Positions 1 through 7,818 of a stretch of DNA of 64,000 bases are shown one piece after another. The notes under the pieces were generated by a model. That model had not been told where the DNA came from, did not search any database, and saw only the letters and a list, made by a program, of their open reading frames with translations. The DNA is from Hyphomicrobiales bacterium (GTDB lineage: Bacteria > Pseudomonadota > Alphaproteobacteria > Rhizobiales > Methylopilaceae), in NCBI GenBank assembly GCA_022842205.1, contig JALHQA010000002.1, positions 62,001 to 126,000 on the forward strand. The letters run 5' to 3'. Each line of letters starts with the position of its first letter. Position 1 is the first letter of the stretch. Both the position numbers and the translations under genes were made by a program.

Positions 1-6
1 CGCGCC

Positions 7-738
7 GTGGCAGGCTCCGCCCTCCACCGAAGGTGGCCTCCATTGCCCCGGTCTCACGCAGAACGACATCTCATCGCCCGCATCGGCTGGCTGCGCGCTG
101 CCGTGCTCGGTGCAAATGACGGCATCGTTTCCACCGCCAGTCTCATTGTCGGCGTTGCCGCCGCTTCAGCCAGCCGCGAGCCAGTCGTGATCGCCGGCGT
201 GGCGGGTCTGGTCGCCGGAGCCATGTCGATGGCCGCCGGGGAATATGTCTCGGTCAGTTCGCAATCCGACACCGAGAACGCCGATCTTGCCCGGGAACGG
301 CGCGAGCTCGCGGAAATACCGGAAGCGGAGCGCGAAGAACTTGCGCAGATATATGTCGCCCGCGGCCTTGATGCGGACCTGGCGCGAAAGGTGGCGGATC
401 AGCTGATGGCGAAAGATGCTCTCGCGGCGCATGCGCGCGACGAACTCGGCATTTCGGAAATTACAACAGCACAACCGATCCTGGCCGCGATGGCGTCCGC
501 CGCGTCTTTCGCGATCGGGGCGGCCTTGCCGCTTTTCCTGGTTTTCATTGTCCCCTTATCGGTCATGGTCCCCGCTGTTGGAGCCGGCTCGCTCGCTTTT
601 CTGGCGCTGCTCGGAGCAGGCGGCGCGCGCGCGGGCGGCGCGGACATATGGAGGCCGACGCTGCGCGTGACGTTCTGGGGAGCGTTCGCAATGGCGTTGA
701 CAGCGGGCATTGGCAAGCTGTTCGGTGCAGCGATCTAG
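7..738 (+). CDS. VIT1/CCC1-family metal ion transporter
   Basis: Membrane transporter of the VIT/CCC1 family, which moves Fe(II) or Mn(II) across membranes. The family signature ANDGIVSTASLIVGVAAAS lies near residues 36-54 and GAMSMAAGEYVSVSSQ near 71-86. A charged Glu-rich stretch (about 88-145, the usual cytosolic metal-binding region) follows, then three hydrophobic segments to the C-terminus. The first possible start is GTG at 7, with almost no upstream sequence visible. A TTG at 43 is preceded by AAGGTGG and would begin PRSHAERHLIARIGW, which looks more like the usual family N-terminus, so the true start may be 43 or lie before the window. The metal specificity cannot be read from the sequence. 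Confidence 0.88.
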   Translation: MAGSALHRRWPPLPRSHAERHLIARIGWLRAAVLGANDGIVSTASLIVGVAAASASREPVVIAGVAGLVAGAMSMAAGEYVSVSSQSDTENADLARERRELAEIPEAEREELAQIYVARGLDADLARKVADQLMAKDALAAHARDELGISEITTAQPILAAMASAASFAIGAALPLFLVFIVPLSVMVPAVGAGSLAFLALLGAGGARAGGADIWRPTLRVTFWGAFAMALTAGIGKLFGAAI

Positions 739-797
739 CCGATAAAACGAAGGGCGCCCATCGACAGGCAGGTCACGCGCTGCCCGCCGCAAGCATG

Positions 798-822
798 AAA
801 AAGGCCGCCCGCAGGCGGCCCT
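798..822 (-). terminator. Rho-independent terminator of leuA
   Basis: Read on the minus strand, GGGCCGCC and GGCGGCC arms form a GC-rich stem with a short loop, followed by a run of five T. It lies about 20 bases after the leuA stop codon. Confidence 0.8.
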
Positions 823-843
823 TCCGATTTATCTGCCTTGCAC

Positions 844-2397
844 TCAGGCGACGGCCTGCGCACCGGTCGATTTGCGCTTGATGACAAGCTTGTTCAGCGC
901 CGCGACATAGGCCTTGGCGGACGCAACCAGCGTATCGGGGTCGGCCGCGCGGCCCGTCACGGTCTTGCCGTTCTCGGTCAGGCGTACGGACACCTCGGCC
1001 TGCGCGTCGGTGCCTTCGGTGACGGCATGGACCTGATAGAGCTCCAGCACGGCACTGTGCGGCACGAGTTCGTTGATCGAGTTGAAAATGGCGTCGACCG
1101 GGCCATTGCCGGTGGACTGGACCTTCTTCTCCTCGCCCTCGATGTCGAGCACGAGGGTGGACGACTGCGGGCCTTCGGTGCCGGCGATCACCGCCAGCGA
1201 CTTGACCCTGATGCGATCATCCGCCGTCGCTATCTCCTGATCCACCAGCGCCTCGATGTCCTCGTCGTAGACATTCTTCTTGCGGTCGGCGAGCGCCTTG
1301 AACTGCGTGAACGCATCCTGCAGCGCGTTGTCGCCCAGCTCGTAGCCCAGCTCGCGCAGTTTTTCGCGGAAAGCATGGCGGCCCGAATGCTTGCCCATGA
1401 CCAGCGAGGTCGATTTCACGCCGACCGATTCCGGCGTCATGATCTCGAAAGTCTGCGCGTTCTTCAGCATGCCATCCTGATGGATGCCGCTCTCGTGTGC
1501 GAAGGCATTCCGGCCGACAATGGCCTTGTTGTACTGCACCGGGAAGTTCGACACGGCGGACACGAGCTTCGAGGCACGGGTCAGATAGGTCGGATCGACG
1601 CCGGTCTTGTACGGATGCACATCCGCCCTCGTCCTGATCGCCATGACGACTTCTTCCAGCGCCGCGTTGCCCGCGCGTTCGCCGAGGCCGTTGATCGTAC
1701 ATTCGATCTGGCGCGCGCCGCCGGCAACACCAGCCAGCGAGTTCGCGACCGCAAGGCCCAGATCGTCATGACAATGCGTGGAGAACGTCACCTTCTCCGA
1801 ACCCGGCACATGCTCCAGCATGTAGCGGAACATGGCGCCGTATTCTTCCGGGGTTGAATAACCGACCGTGTCCGGCAGGTTGATGGTCGTGGCGCCGGCC
1901 TTGATGGCCTGCTCGACACAGCGCGCCAGATAATCGAGCGGCGTGCGGGTGGCGTCCATCGCCGACCATTCGACATCATCGACCAGATTGCGCGCCTGCG
2001 CGACCGTCGCGGCGATGATCTCGATCACCTCATCCTGGCTGCGCCGCATCTGATGGGCGAGATGGATTGGCGAGGTCGAGACGAAGGTGTGAATACGTCC
2101 GCGTTTGGCGAGGCGCACCGCTTCGCCCGCACGGGCGATGTCAGCCGGAATTGCGCGGGCGAGACCGGCGATCACGGCCTTGTCGGCGCGGCGCGCAATC
2201 TCCTGCACGCTTTCGAAATCGCCGACGCTGGCGATGGGGAAGCCGGCTTCGATGATATCGACACCCATGGTCTCGAGCAGCTCCGCGACCTCGAGCTTTT
2301 CCTCGAAGGTCATGGTGGCGCCGGGCGACTGTTCGCCGTCGCGCAGGGTGGTGTCGAAGATGACGACGCGATCGGCGCCGCTTGTGGAAGAACTCAT
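844..2397 (-). CDS. leuA: 2-isopropylmalate synthase
   Basis: First committed enzyme of leucine synthesis: condenses acetyl-CoA with 2-oxoisovalerate. 517 residues, the normal length of the bacterial LeuA type 1. The catalytic TIM barrel opens with FDTTLRDGEQSPG (14-26), and the metal-binding HCHDD is at 208-212. The C-terminal third (about 395-505) is the LeuA allosteric domain that senses leucine. The ATG at 2397 is preceded by AGAAGG. A leader peptide and hairpin upstream suggest attenuation by leucine supply in addition to allosteric feedback. A terminator follows directly. Confidence 0.97.
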   Translation of the reverse strand: MSSSTSGADRVVIFDTTLRDGEQSPGATMTFEEKLEVAELLETMGVDIIEAGFPIASVGDFESVQEIARRADKAVIAGLARAIPADIARAGEAVRLAKRGRIHTFVSTSPIHLAHQMRRSQDEVIEIIAATVAQARNLVDDVEWSAMDATRTPLDYLARCVEQAIKAGATTINLPDTVGYSTPEEYGAMFRYMLEHVPGSEKVTFSTHCHDDLGLAVANSLAGVAGGARQIECTINGLGERAGNAALEEVVMAIRTRADVHPYKTGVDPTYLTRASKLVSAVSNFPVQYNKAIVGRNAFAHESGIHQDGMLKNAQTFEIMTPESVGVKSTSLVMGKHSGRHAFREKLRELGYELGDNALQDAFTQFKALADRKKNVYDEDIEALVDQEIATADDRIRVKSLAVIAGTEGPQSSTLVLDIEGEEKKVQSTGNGPVDAIFNSINELVPHSAVLELYQVHAVTEGTDAQAEVSVRLTENGKTVTGRAADPDTLVASAKAYVAALNKLVIKRKSTGAQAVA

Positions 2398-2468
2398 CGG
2401 GATCTGCCTTCTGAAATTCGGCCCGGTGTTGAGGCGGGCAGCGGGTTTATCTTCTGAGCGGTAAAATT

Positions 2469-2509
2469 CCCCTGAGCGCCCAGGCAGAAGCCCGGCCGGC
2501 GATCAGGGG
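2469..2509 (-). promoter_or_regulatory. Terminator hairpin of a putative leuA attenuator
   Basis: On the minus strand, CCCCTGA (2503-2509) pairs perfectly with TCAGGGG (2469-2475). An inner CGCC/GGCG stem extends the hairpin, and AATTTTA follows. The 5' arm overlaps the stop codon of the upstream leader ORF, so ribosome position would decide whether the hairpin forms. The T tract is short (four T), so this is a moderate call. Confidence 0.55.
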
Positions 2510-2595
2510 CGGCTAAGAAGGAGCCCGGAAGGAAGGCGCGCGCAGGCGGCGGCCGGAAGCCGCTTCGTCCTGTCTTCGGAGGTGATGCCGACCAT
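2503..2595 (-). CDS. Putative leuA leader peptide (Leu-Leu-Leu)
   Basis: A 30-codon ORF upstream of leuA. It starts at ATG 2595, with GGGAAGG seven bases before it, and ends with TGA at 2503. Near the end it carries three consecutive leucine codons (CTC CTT CTT, residues 25-27) followed by Ser-Arg-Pro-stop. Clustered codons for the pathway's end product just before a terminator-like hairpin are the hallmark of leader-peptide attenuation, which is known for leu operons. The call is inferred from position and codon content; the peptide itself has no recognised domain. Confidence 0.6.
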   Translation of the reverse strand: MVGITSEDRTKRLPAAACARLPSGLLLSRP

Positions 2596-2621
2596 AATGG
2601 CCGCCTTCCCGATGCGCCTAA

Positions 2622-2644
2622 ATCACTGTGACAGCCACAGTGAT
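2622..2644. repeat. Perfect 9-bp inverted repeat upstream of the leuA leader
   Basis: ATCACTGTG, five bases, CACAGTGAT: a perfect dyad 27 bases upstream of the leuA leader start and 55 bases after the stop of the YrbL-like gene. There is no following T run, so a protein-binding operator is at least as likely as a terminator. Confidence 0.6.
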
Positions 2645-2698
2645 CCCTGCTTCTTACCAAAAGGTGAGCCCGGCTTCCAGACCGTGCGGCCAAGGATT

Positions 2699-3316
2699 TC
2701 AGGCCTTCTGGGCCACCTTCTCGGCTTTTGCGGTCAGCCGGGCGGCGTAGCGGGCCTTTTTCATGCGGTTGAACGCTGCGCTGAGCCGCTGGAGGGGCAC
2801 CCAGGTCTTGTCGCCGATGCCGTCGATCAGGACGAAATGATCGCCCCGCTCGGGAGAATAGGAGTAGACGACATTGTGCGTCTGGAGGTCTCCCGCCACC
2901 ACGGGCGAGGCCTGGAGGGCCGCCAGGAAAGCCGCGAGGTCCGCGCTCGCCTGGGGGCCGAACTGGCCGCTCTGGGCCACCTGCCGGAGGGTTTTGGCAT
3001 AGTTGCCGTCCCGGTCCCTCTCGGCCCGAACGACCAGCCCCCGGCCGTGATTGGTGTCCGCCACGCCCAAAATCTTCTGGAGAAACCAGGCGGGCTCCCC
3101 ATCCGGCGCGTTCACCCGCCTATGCTCGCGAAACTCCCGGGCGGCAATGACAAAATCGAGATAGCGCCGGCGGGCGGCCCGAATCAGCACAGGCAGATGC
3201 GCCGACACATCCGGCCGCATCACTTTGACCAGAAGGGAAGGATCATCAGGATGGACAAACACCCAGCGCTTGGACCCTTTGGCGATCCGCAAGGCATCGT
3301 CGAGATGAAGCTGCAT
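2699..3316 (-). CDS. YrbL-family (PhoP regulatory network) protein
   Basis: 205 residues from ATG 3316 (MQLHLDDALRIAKGSKRWVF). It matches the YrbL family, named after an E. coli gene in the PhoP network. Recognisable features are the start KGSKRWVFVHPDDPSLLVKV, a kinase-like fold with VVAGDLQTHNVVYS (resembling an HxDxxxxN catalytic loop, with Asp-Leu-Gln-Thr-His-Asn) and FVLIDGIGDKTWVPL (resembling a DFG region). The biochemical role of the family is not established. An upstream in-frame extension exists but would run through the start of the neighbouring secreted-protein gene and lacks family similarity. It is divergent from that gene, with starts overlapping by about 12 bases if the longer start is used there. 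Confidence 0.8.
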   Translation of the reverse strand: MQLHLDDALRIAKGSKRWVFVHPDDPSLLVKVMRPDVSAHLPVLIRAARRRYLDFVIAAREFREHRRVNAPDGEPAWFLQKILGVADTNHGRGLVVRAERDRDGNYAKTLRQVAQSGQFGPQASADLAAFLAALQASPVVAGDLQTHNVVYSYSPERGDHFVLIDGIGDKTWVPLQRLSAAFNRMKKARYAARLTAKAEKVAQKA

Positions 3317-3613
3317 GGCACAGTTTTCCTCCAGGCAGCGGGCCGGGTCAAATATGTGACAATCGGATGTCTGATGCTGGTGCTGGGAGCGGCACCTGCC
3401 TTCGCCGCCCCCTGTCCGGCCGAGATCGCCCGCTTTCAGAAGCTGATCGATGGCGACCTGAAGACCGGCTTCATCGGCAAGGGCGTTTACGCCGAAGCCA
3501 ATGCCGAACTCGCGCAGGCAAGCGCGCTGTGCAAGGCGGGGAAGGATGCGGAGGCCACGGCGTCCGTACGTGCAACACGCGTCCGCCACGGCTATCCGCC
3601 GGGATCAAACTAG
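3305..3613 (+). CDS. Small secreted protein, conserved type, function unknown
   Basis: 102 residues from ATG 3305, or 85 residues from GTG 3356. A hydrophobic segment (VTIGCLMLVLGAAPAFA) ends in a clear signal peptidase site AFA/APC. The mature part is about 68 residues with two cysteines (PCPAEI and ALCKAGKD), probably one disulfide in the periplasm, and ends RVRHGYPPGSN. The pattern Cys-Pro-Ala-Glu-Ile...Ala-Leu-Cys-Lys-Ala-Gly resembles small hypothetical periplasmic proteins of Rhizobiales. I cannot assign a function. The 3' end overlaps the convergent Nudix gene by 9 bases. Confidence 0.6.
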   Translation: MKLHGTVFLQAAGRVKYVTIGCLMLVLGAAPAFAAPCPAEIARFQKLIDGDLKTGFIGKGVYAEANAELAQASALCKAGKDAEATASVRATRVRHGYPPGSN

Positions 3614-4327
3614 AATCTGCCTCAACAAGGCCTCGGCATAGGCCGGAACTTTCAGCCCTTCGAGATCGCCGAGTTTTTTGACAAAGACGATCTGGGCAAG
3701 TTCCGGCCGCGCCTGCACCGCGAGATGCTGCGCGGCGAGCGTGCTGGCCTCGACCGCGGTCAGCGGCGTATCGAGACGGCGCGCGCAGCAGAACAGAGGT
3801 CCATCCCACGATATCCAACGCTGCTCCGACGGATGGAGATGGGCTGCGCCGAGACCCGTCTCCTCCTCCATCTCGCGCAGGATCGAGCCTTCCACATCGA
3901 GCTTGCCATCGACGATGTCGCCGGTATCCGGCGTGCCGCACGGAAAATAGCTGTAACCCGCATTCGCCGTGTGATCAGCCATGCGGCCGAGCAGCACGGC
4001 GCCATCCGACGTAACGACAACGCCGGCCCCGAACAGGTTGAACGCCCCGGCATATGTGAAGCCGAGGCTCTTCCAGTATGTCAGGGCCGAATAGCGCGTC
4101 ACGGTATGCGACGAAACGAGGCGCGACTGCTCGATGCCGACCTCTGTTGCGACGAGCACCTCGCCATCGAAGAGATCGGGCTTTTCGGCCTTCGCCTTCT
4201 GCCAATGCGCGGCGATCGCCTCGGCGTTCTTGTTTGCCCATGGCCAAGCATCGCCCGTCACGGTGCAATCGAACTCGGTGACATCGCCAACGATGGGCGC
4301 GCGGCCGGAAGGATTGTAGAGGCTCAC
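3605..4327 (-). CDS. Nudix hydrolase domain protein
   Basis: 240 residues from a GTG start (4327) that overlaps the phzF-like stop codon as GTGA. The Nudix region includes FPCGTPDTGD and the helix REMEEETGL (around residues 160-168), which carries the metal-binding REXXEE core. The first Glu of the usual box (G-x5-E-x7-REUxEExGU) is replaced by Leu, so the box is atypical though the catalytic half is intact. The N-terminal 90 residues are not a classical Nudix element. The substrate is unknown. It is the third gene of a tightly coupled pdxY-phzF-Nudix operon. Confidence 0.75.
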   Translation of the reverse strand: MSLYNPSGRAPIVGDVTEFDCTVTGDAWPWANKNAEAIAAHWQKAKAEKPDLFDGEVLVATEVGIEQSRLVSSHTVTRYSALTYWKSLGFTYAGAFNLFGAGVVVTSDGAVLLGRMADHTANAGYSYFPCGTPDTGDIVDGKLDVEGSILREMEEETGLGAAHLHPSEQRWISWDGPLFCCARRLDTPLTAVEASTLAAQHLAVQARPELAQIVFVKKLGDLEGLKVPAYAEALLRQILV

Positions 4328-5220
4328 GCGCGTATAGTTCCTTCCATCACAACGACCGCATCGCCGCCGATGGTGACTTCGGTGAGCTGTCCGGAACGGA
4401 TGTCGACACCGAGCACGATGCGGCTTGGCCGCCCCATGTCGCGGCCCTGTTCGATCTCCAGCGTCCGCGATCCGTCGGGCAGGCTCCCAAATCGCTCGAG
4501 CACGCGCGCGAACGCCGCTGAAGCTGAACCTGTCGCCGGATCTTCCGAAAAGCCCATGCCCGGCGAAAACATGCGGGCATGGAATGCGGGCGCGCCGGTG
4601 CCGGGCGCATAGACATAGGCGGCGCGATGCTCGTCCATACCGAAGGCGGCGTCCCAACCGGCGCTCATGCCGACGCGGGAGAGAACGTCCGTGTTCGCAA
4701 CCGGAGCGAAAGTGAAGGCCGGCCCCATCTGGAAACGGGACGGCGCATGCCGTCCGAAGCCGATCTCGCTTTCCGGAATGCCGAGTGCGCGCGCGATGTC
4801 TTCCGTCGCGGCGGGCGCGCCTGCTTCCATCGGCAGCGACGGCAGAGGAAACCACGCATAAGCCGTATCGTCCTGACCGACACGAACGGTGCAAGCGATG
4901 GTCCCGATCTTCACTTCGAGCCCGAAATTGACGCGCTCGCCGGGAACGAGCCCCCGCTTCAGCGCGAGACAGACCGCCGATCCGACGGTGGGATGGCCCG
5001 CGAAGGGCAGTTCTCCACCCGGGGTGAAAATGCGGATGCGCGAGAGATTGACCGCATCTTCCGGCGGAAGAACGAACACCGTCTCCGACAGATTGAACTC
5101 GCGGGCGATGGACTGCATCGCTACGGAATTCAGCCCATCGCAATCGAGGACGACGGCCAGCGGATTTCCGGCCAGCCGCTTGTCCGTGAATACGTCGAGC
5201 GTGACGAACCGACGCTCCAT
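4324..5220 (-). CDS. PhzF-family isomerase/epimerase-like protein
   Basis: 298 residues, full length for the PhzF/diaminopimelate-epimerase-fold family. The N-terminal half shows LDVFTDKRLAGNPLAVV (8-24), the conserved Glu in FNLSETVFVLPP (about residue 47), FTPGGELPFAGHPTVGSA (65-82), and the second-half counterpart MFSPGMGFSEDPATGSASAAF. In PhzF the Glu and Asp residues of these motifs act in proton transfer. No phenazine genes are present, so it is not called phzF. Its ATG overlaps the pdxY stop by one base (TGATG). Confidence 0.88.
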   Translation of the reverse strand: MERRFVTLDVFTDKRLAGNPLAVVLDCDGLNSVAMQSIAREFNLSETVFVLPPEDAVNLSRIRIFTPGGELPFAGHPTVGSAVCLALKRGLVPGERVNFGLEVKIGTIACTVRVGQDDTAYAWFPLPSLPMEAGAPAATEDIARALGIPESEIGFGRHAPSRFQMGPAFTFAPVANTDVLSRVGMSAGWDAAFGMDEHRAAYVYAPGTGAPAFHARMFSPGMGFSEDPATGSASAAFARVLERFGSLPDGSRTLEIEQGRDMGRPSRIVLGVDIRSGQLTEVTIGGDAVVVMEGTIRA

Positions 5221-6068
5221 CAGATCTTTTCTGCTTCGAAACGAGTCGTCGGCGACACGAACTCATCCTGTGCCGCGACCGAAACTATTTCGCGCGAGCC
5301 GGCTTCCGCGGTGCGCTTCAGGAGGCCGTAAACCGAGGAGGCCGCGCGGGAAAGCGCCTCGGCCGCGCTCTTCGTTTCGAGATAATGCACGAAGAACAGC
5401 GCCGCGATGGCGTCTCCTGCTCCGTTGACCGACACCGGCAGGAGCAGCGTGCGTACGCGATAATGGACATCCCCGTCGGAGACCATGAGATCAAGCATGC
5501 CATCCGGCGTGTCGTTCAGATGCAGGCTGGTGACGACGATCACGCGCGGGCCAAGCTTGTGCACCGCGTCGAGCGCCCGCGCCAACGATGCAGAATCCTT
5601 TGCGTCCTGCCCGGACAGGAACTCAAGTTCAAAATGATTGGGCGTGATGATGTCGGCTTGACGCACGGCGCGATCGCGCATGAATTCCGGGATGCCCGGC
5701 CGCACGAACATGCCGCGGCCGACATCGCCCATCACGGGATCGCAGCAATAGAGCGCATTCGGGTTCGCAGCCTTCACGCGAGCAACGGCATCGAGGATGG
5801 CCTCGCCGATCGATGCATCGCCCATATAGCCCGACAGAACGCCGTCGCAGGATGGCAGTACGCCGCGATCTTCAACACCATCGACCACCTCCCGGATGGC
5901 CTCGCCGGAGAAAACCTGGCCTTTCCAGGCACCATAGCCGGTGTGGTTGGAAAACTGGACCGTATTGACGGCCCAGACCTCATGGCCGAGCCGCTGCATG
6001 GGAAACACCGCCGAGGCGTTTCCGACATGGCCGTAGGCGACCCAGGACTGGATGGAAAGGATGTTCAT
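5220..6068 (-). CDS. pdxY: Pyridoxal kinase (PdxY type)
   Basis: 282 residues of the PfkB/ribokinase-like fold. It phosphorylates pyridoxal with ATP in the vitamin B6 salvage pathway, in the cytoplasm. Motifs: MNILSIQSWVAYGHVGNASAVFPM at the N-terminus, CDPVMGDVGRG (about 110), TPNHFELEFLSG (about 140), and SVNGAGDAIAALFF (about 223), which holds the catalytic Asp in place of the more common GTGD. It is first in the operon with the PhzF-like and Nudix genes. The ATG at 6068 opens the family-typical MNILSIQS. Confidence 0.93.
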   Translation of the reverse strand: MNILSIQSWVAYGHVGNASAVFPMQRLGHEVWAVNTVQFSNHTGYGAWKGQVFSGEAIREVVDGVEDRGVLPSCDGVLSGYMGDASIGEAILDAVARVKAANPNALYCCDPVMGDVGRGMFVRPGIPEFMRDRAVRQADIITPNHFELEFLSGQDAKDSASLARALDAVHKLGPRVIVVTSLHLNDTPDGMLDLMVSDGDVHYRVRTLLLPVSVNGAGDAIAALFFVHYLETKSAAEALSRAASSVYGLLKRTAEAGSREIVSVAAQDEFVSPTTRFEAEKI

Positions 6069-6141
6069 GGCGCCTTCTTAGGCTGCGGCTGAACGCCTGC
6101 AAAATGAAAAGACGTGATGACCTTGACCAGATCCTAAAATG

Positions 6142-6168
6142 AAAAACCCCGGCTCGTGGCCGGGGTTT
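6142..6168 (-). terminator. Rho-independent terminator of ilvC
   Basis: On the minus strand AAACCCCGGC and GCCGGGGTTT form a ten-base stem around CACGA, ending in a T run. It lies just after the ilvC stop codon. Confidence 0.9.
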
Positions 6169-6177
6169 CAGGCAGTC

Positions 6178-7302
<1,125 letters not shown>

Positions 7303-7818
7303 TTACATGCCTTTCGGACCGCGCGAGATGGCGGCGACGCCCGTGCGGGACACCTCCACCAGGCCGAGCGGCAGCATCAGCGAGATAAATTGATCGAGCT
7401 TGTCGGGCTTGCCCGTCAGCTCGAAGACGAAACTTTCGGTGGTCGCGTCCATGACGCGGGCGCGGAAGGCATCGGCCAGCCGCAGCGCCTCGGCCCGGGC
7501 ATCGCCCGCGCCGGCGACCTTGATCAGCGCCAGTTCGCGTTCGACCGAGGGGCCGCTGTTCGTGAGGTCCACGACCGTGTGGACCGGCACGAGACGGCCG
7601 AGCTGGGCCTCGATCTGATCGATGATCGCGGGCGTGCCCGAGGTCACGATGGTGATGCGGGACACGTGCTTGTCGTGCTCGGTCTCGGAAACCGTGAGGC
7701 TTTCAATGTTGTAGCCGCGGCCCGAGAACAGGCCGACAACGCGGCCGAGTACGCCCGGCTCGTTGTCGACAAGTACGGACAATACATGACGCGACACTGG
7801 TTCGTTCTTGGCGAGCAT
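7303..7818 (-). CDS. ilvH: Acetolactate synthase small (regulatory) subunit
   Basis: 171 residues. Regulatory subunit of acetohydroxyacid synthase, which confers valine feedback inhibition. An ACT domain covers about residues 8-85 (HVLSVLVDNEPGVLGRVVGLFSGRGYNIESL), and the C-terminal ALS_ss domain runs to the end. Its ATG overlaps the stop codon of the large-subunit gene by one base (TGATG), so equal amounts of both subunits through translational coupling are likely. Confidence 0.95.
   Translation of the reverse strand: MLAKNEPVSRHVLSVLVDNEPGVLGRVVGLFSGRGYNIESLTVSETEHDKHVSRITIVTSGTPAIIDQIEAQLGRLVPVHTVVDLTNSGPSVERELALIKVAGAGDARAEALRLADAFRARVMDATTESFVFELTGKPDKLDQFISLMLPLGLVEVSRTGVAAISRGPKGM

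Noticed and set aside
2394-2693. 99-codon frame upstream of leuA
   Set aside because: Different frame from the Leu-rich leader, no domain, overlaps the dyad and attenuator hairpin, and ends inside the leuA start.
3605-5266. 553-codon frame suggesting a longer Nudix fusion protein
   Set aside because: The first 313 codons are a shadow of the PhzF-like gene. The real start is the GTG at 4327, overlapping the PhzF stop.
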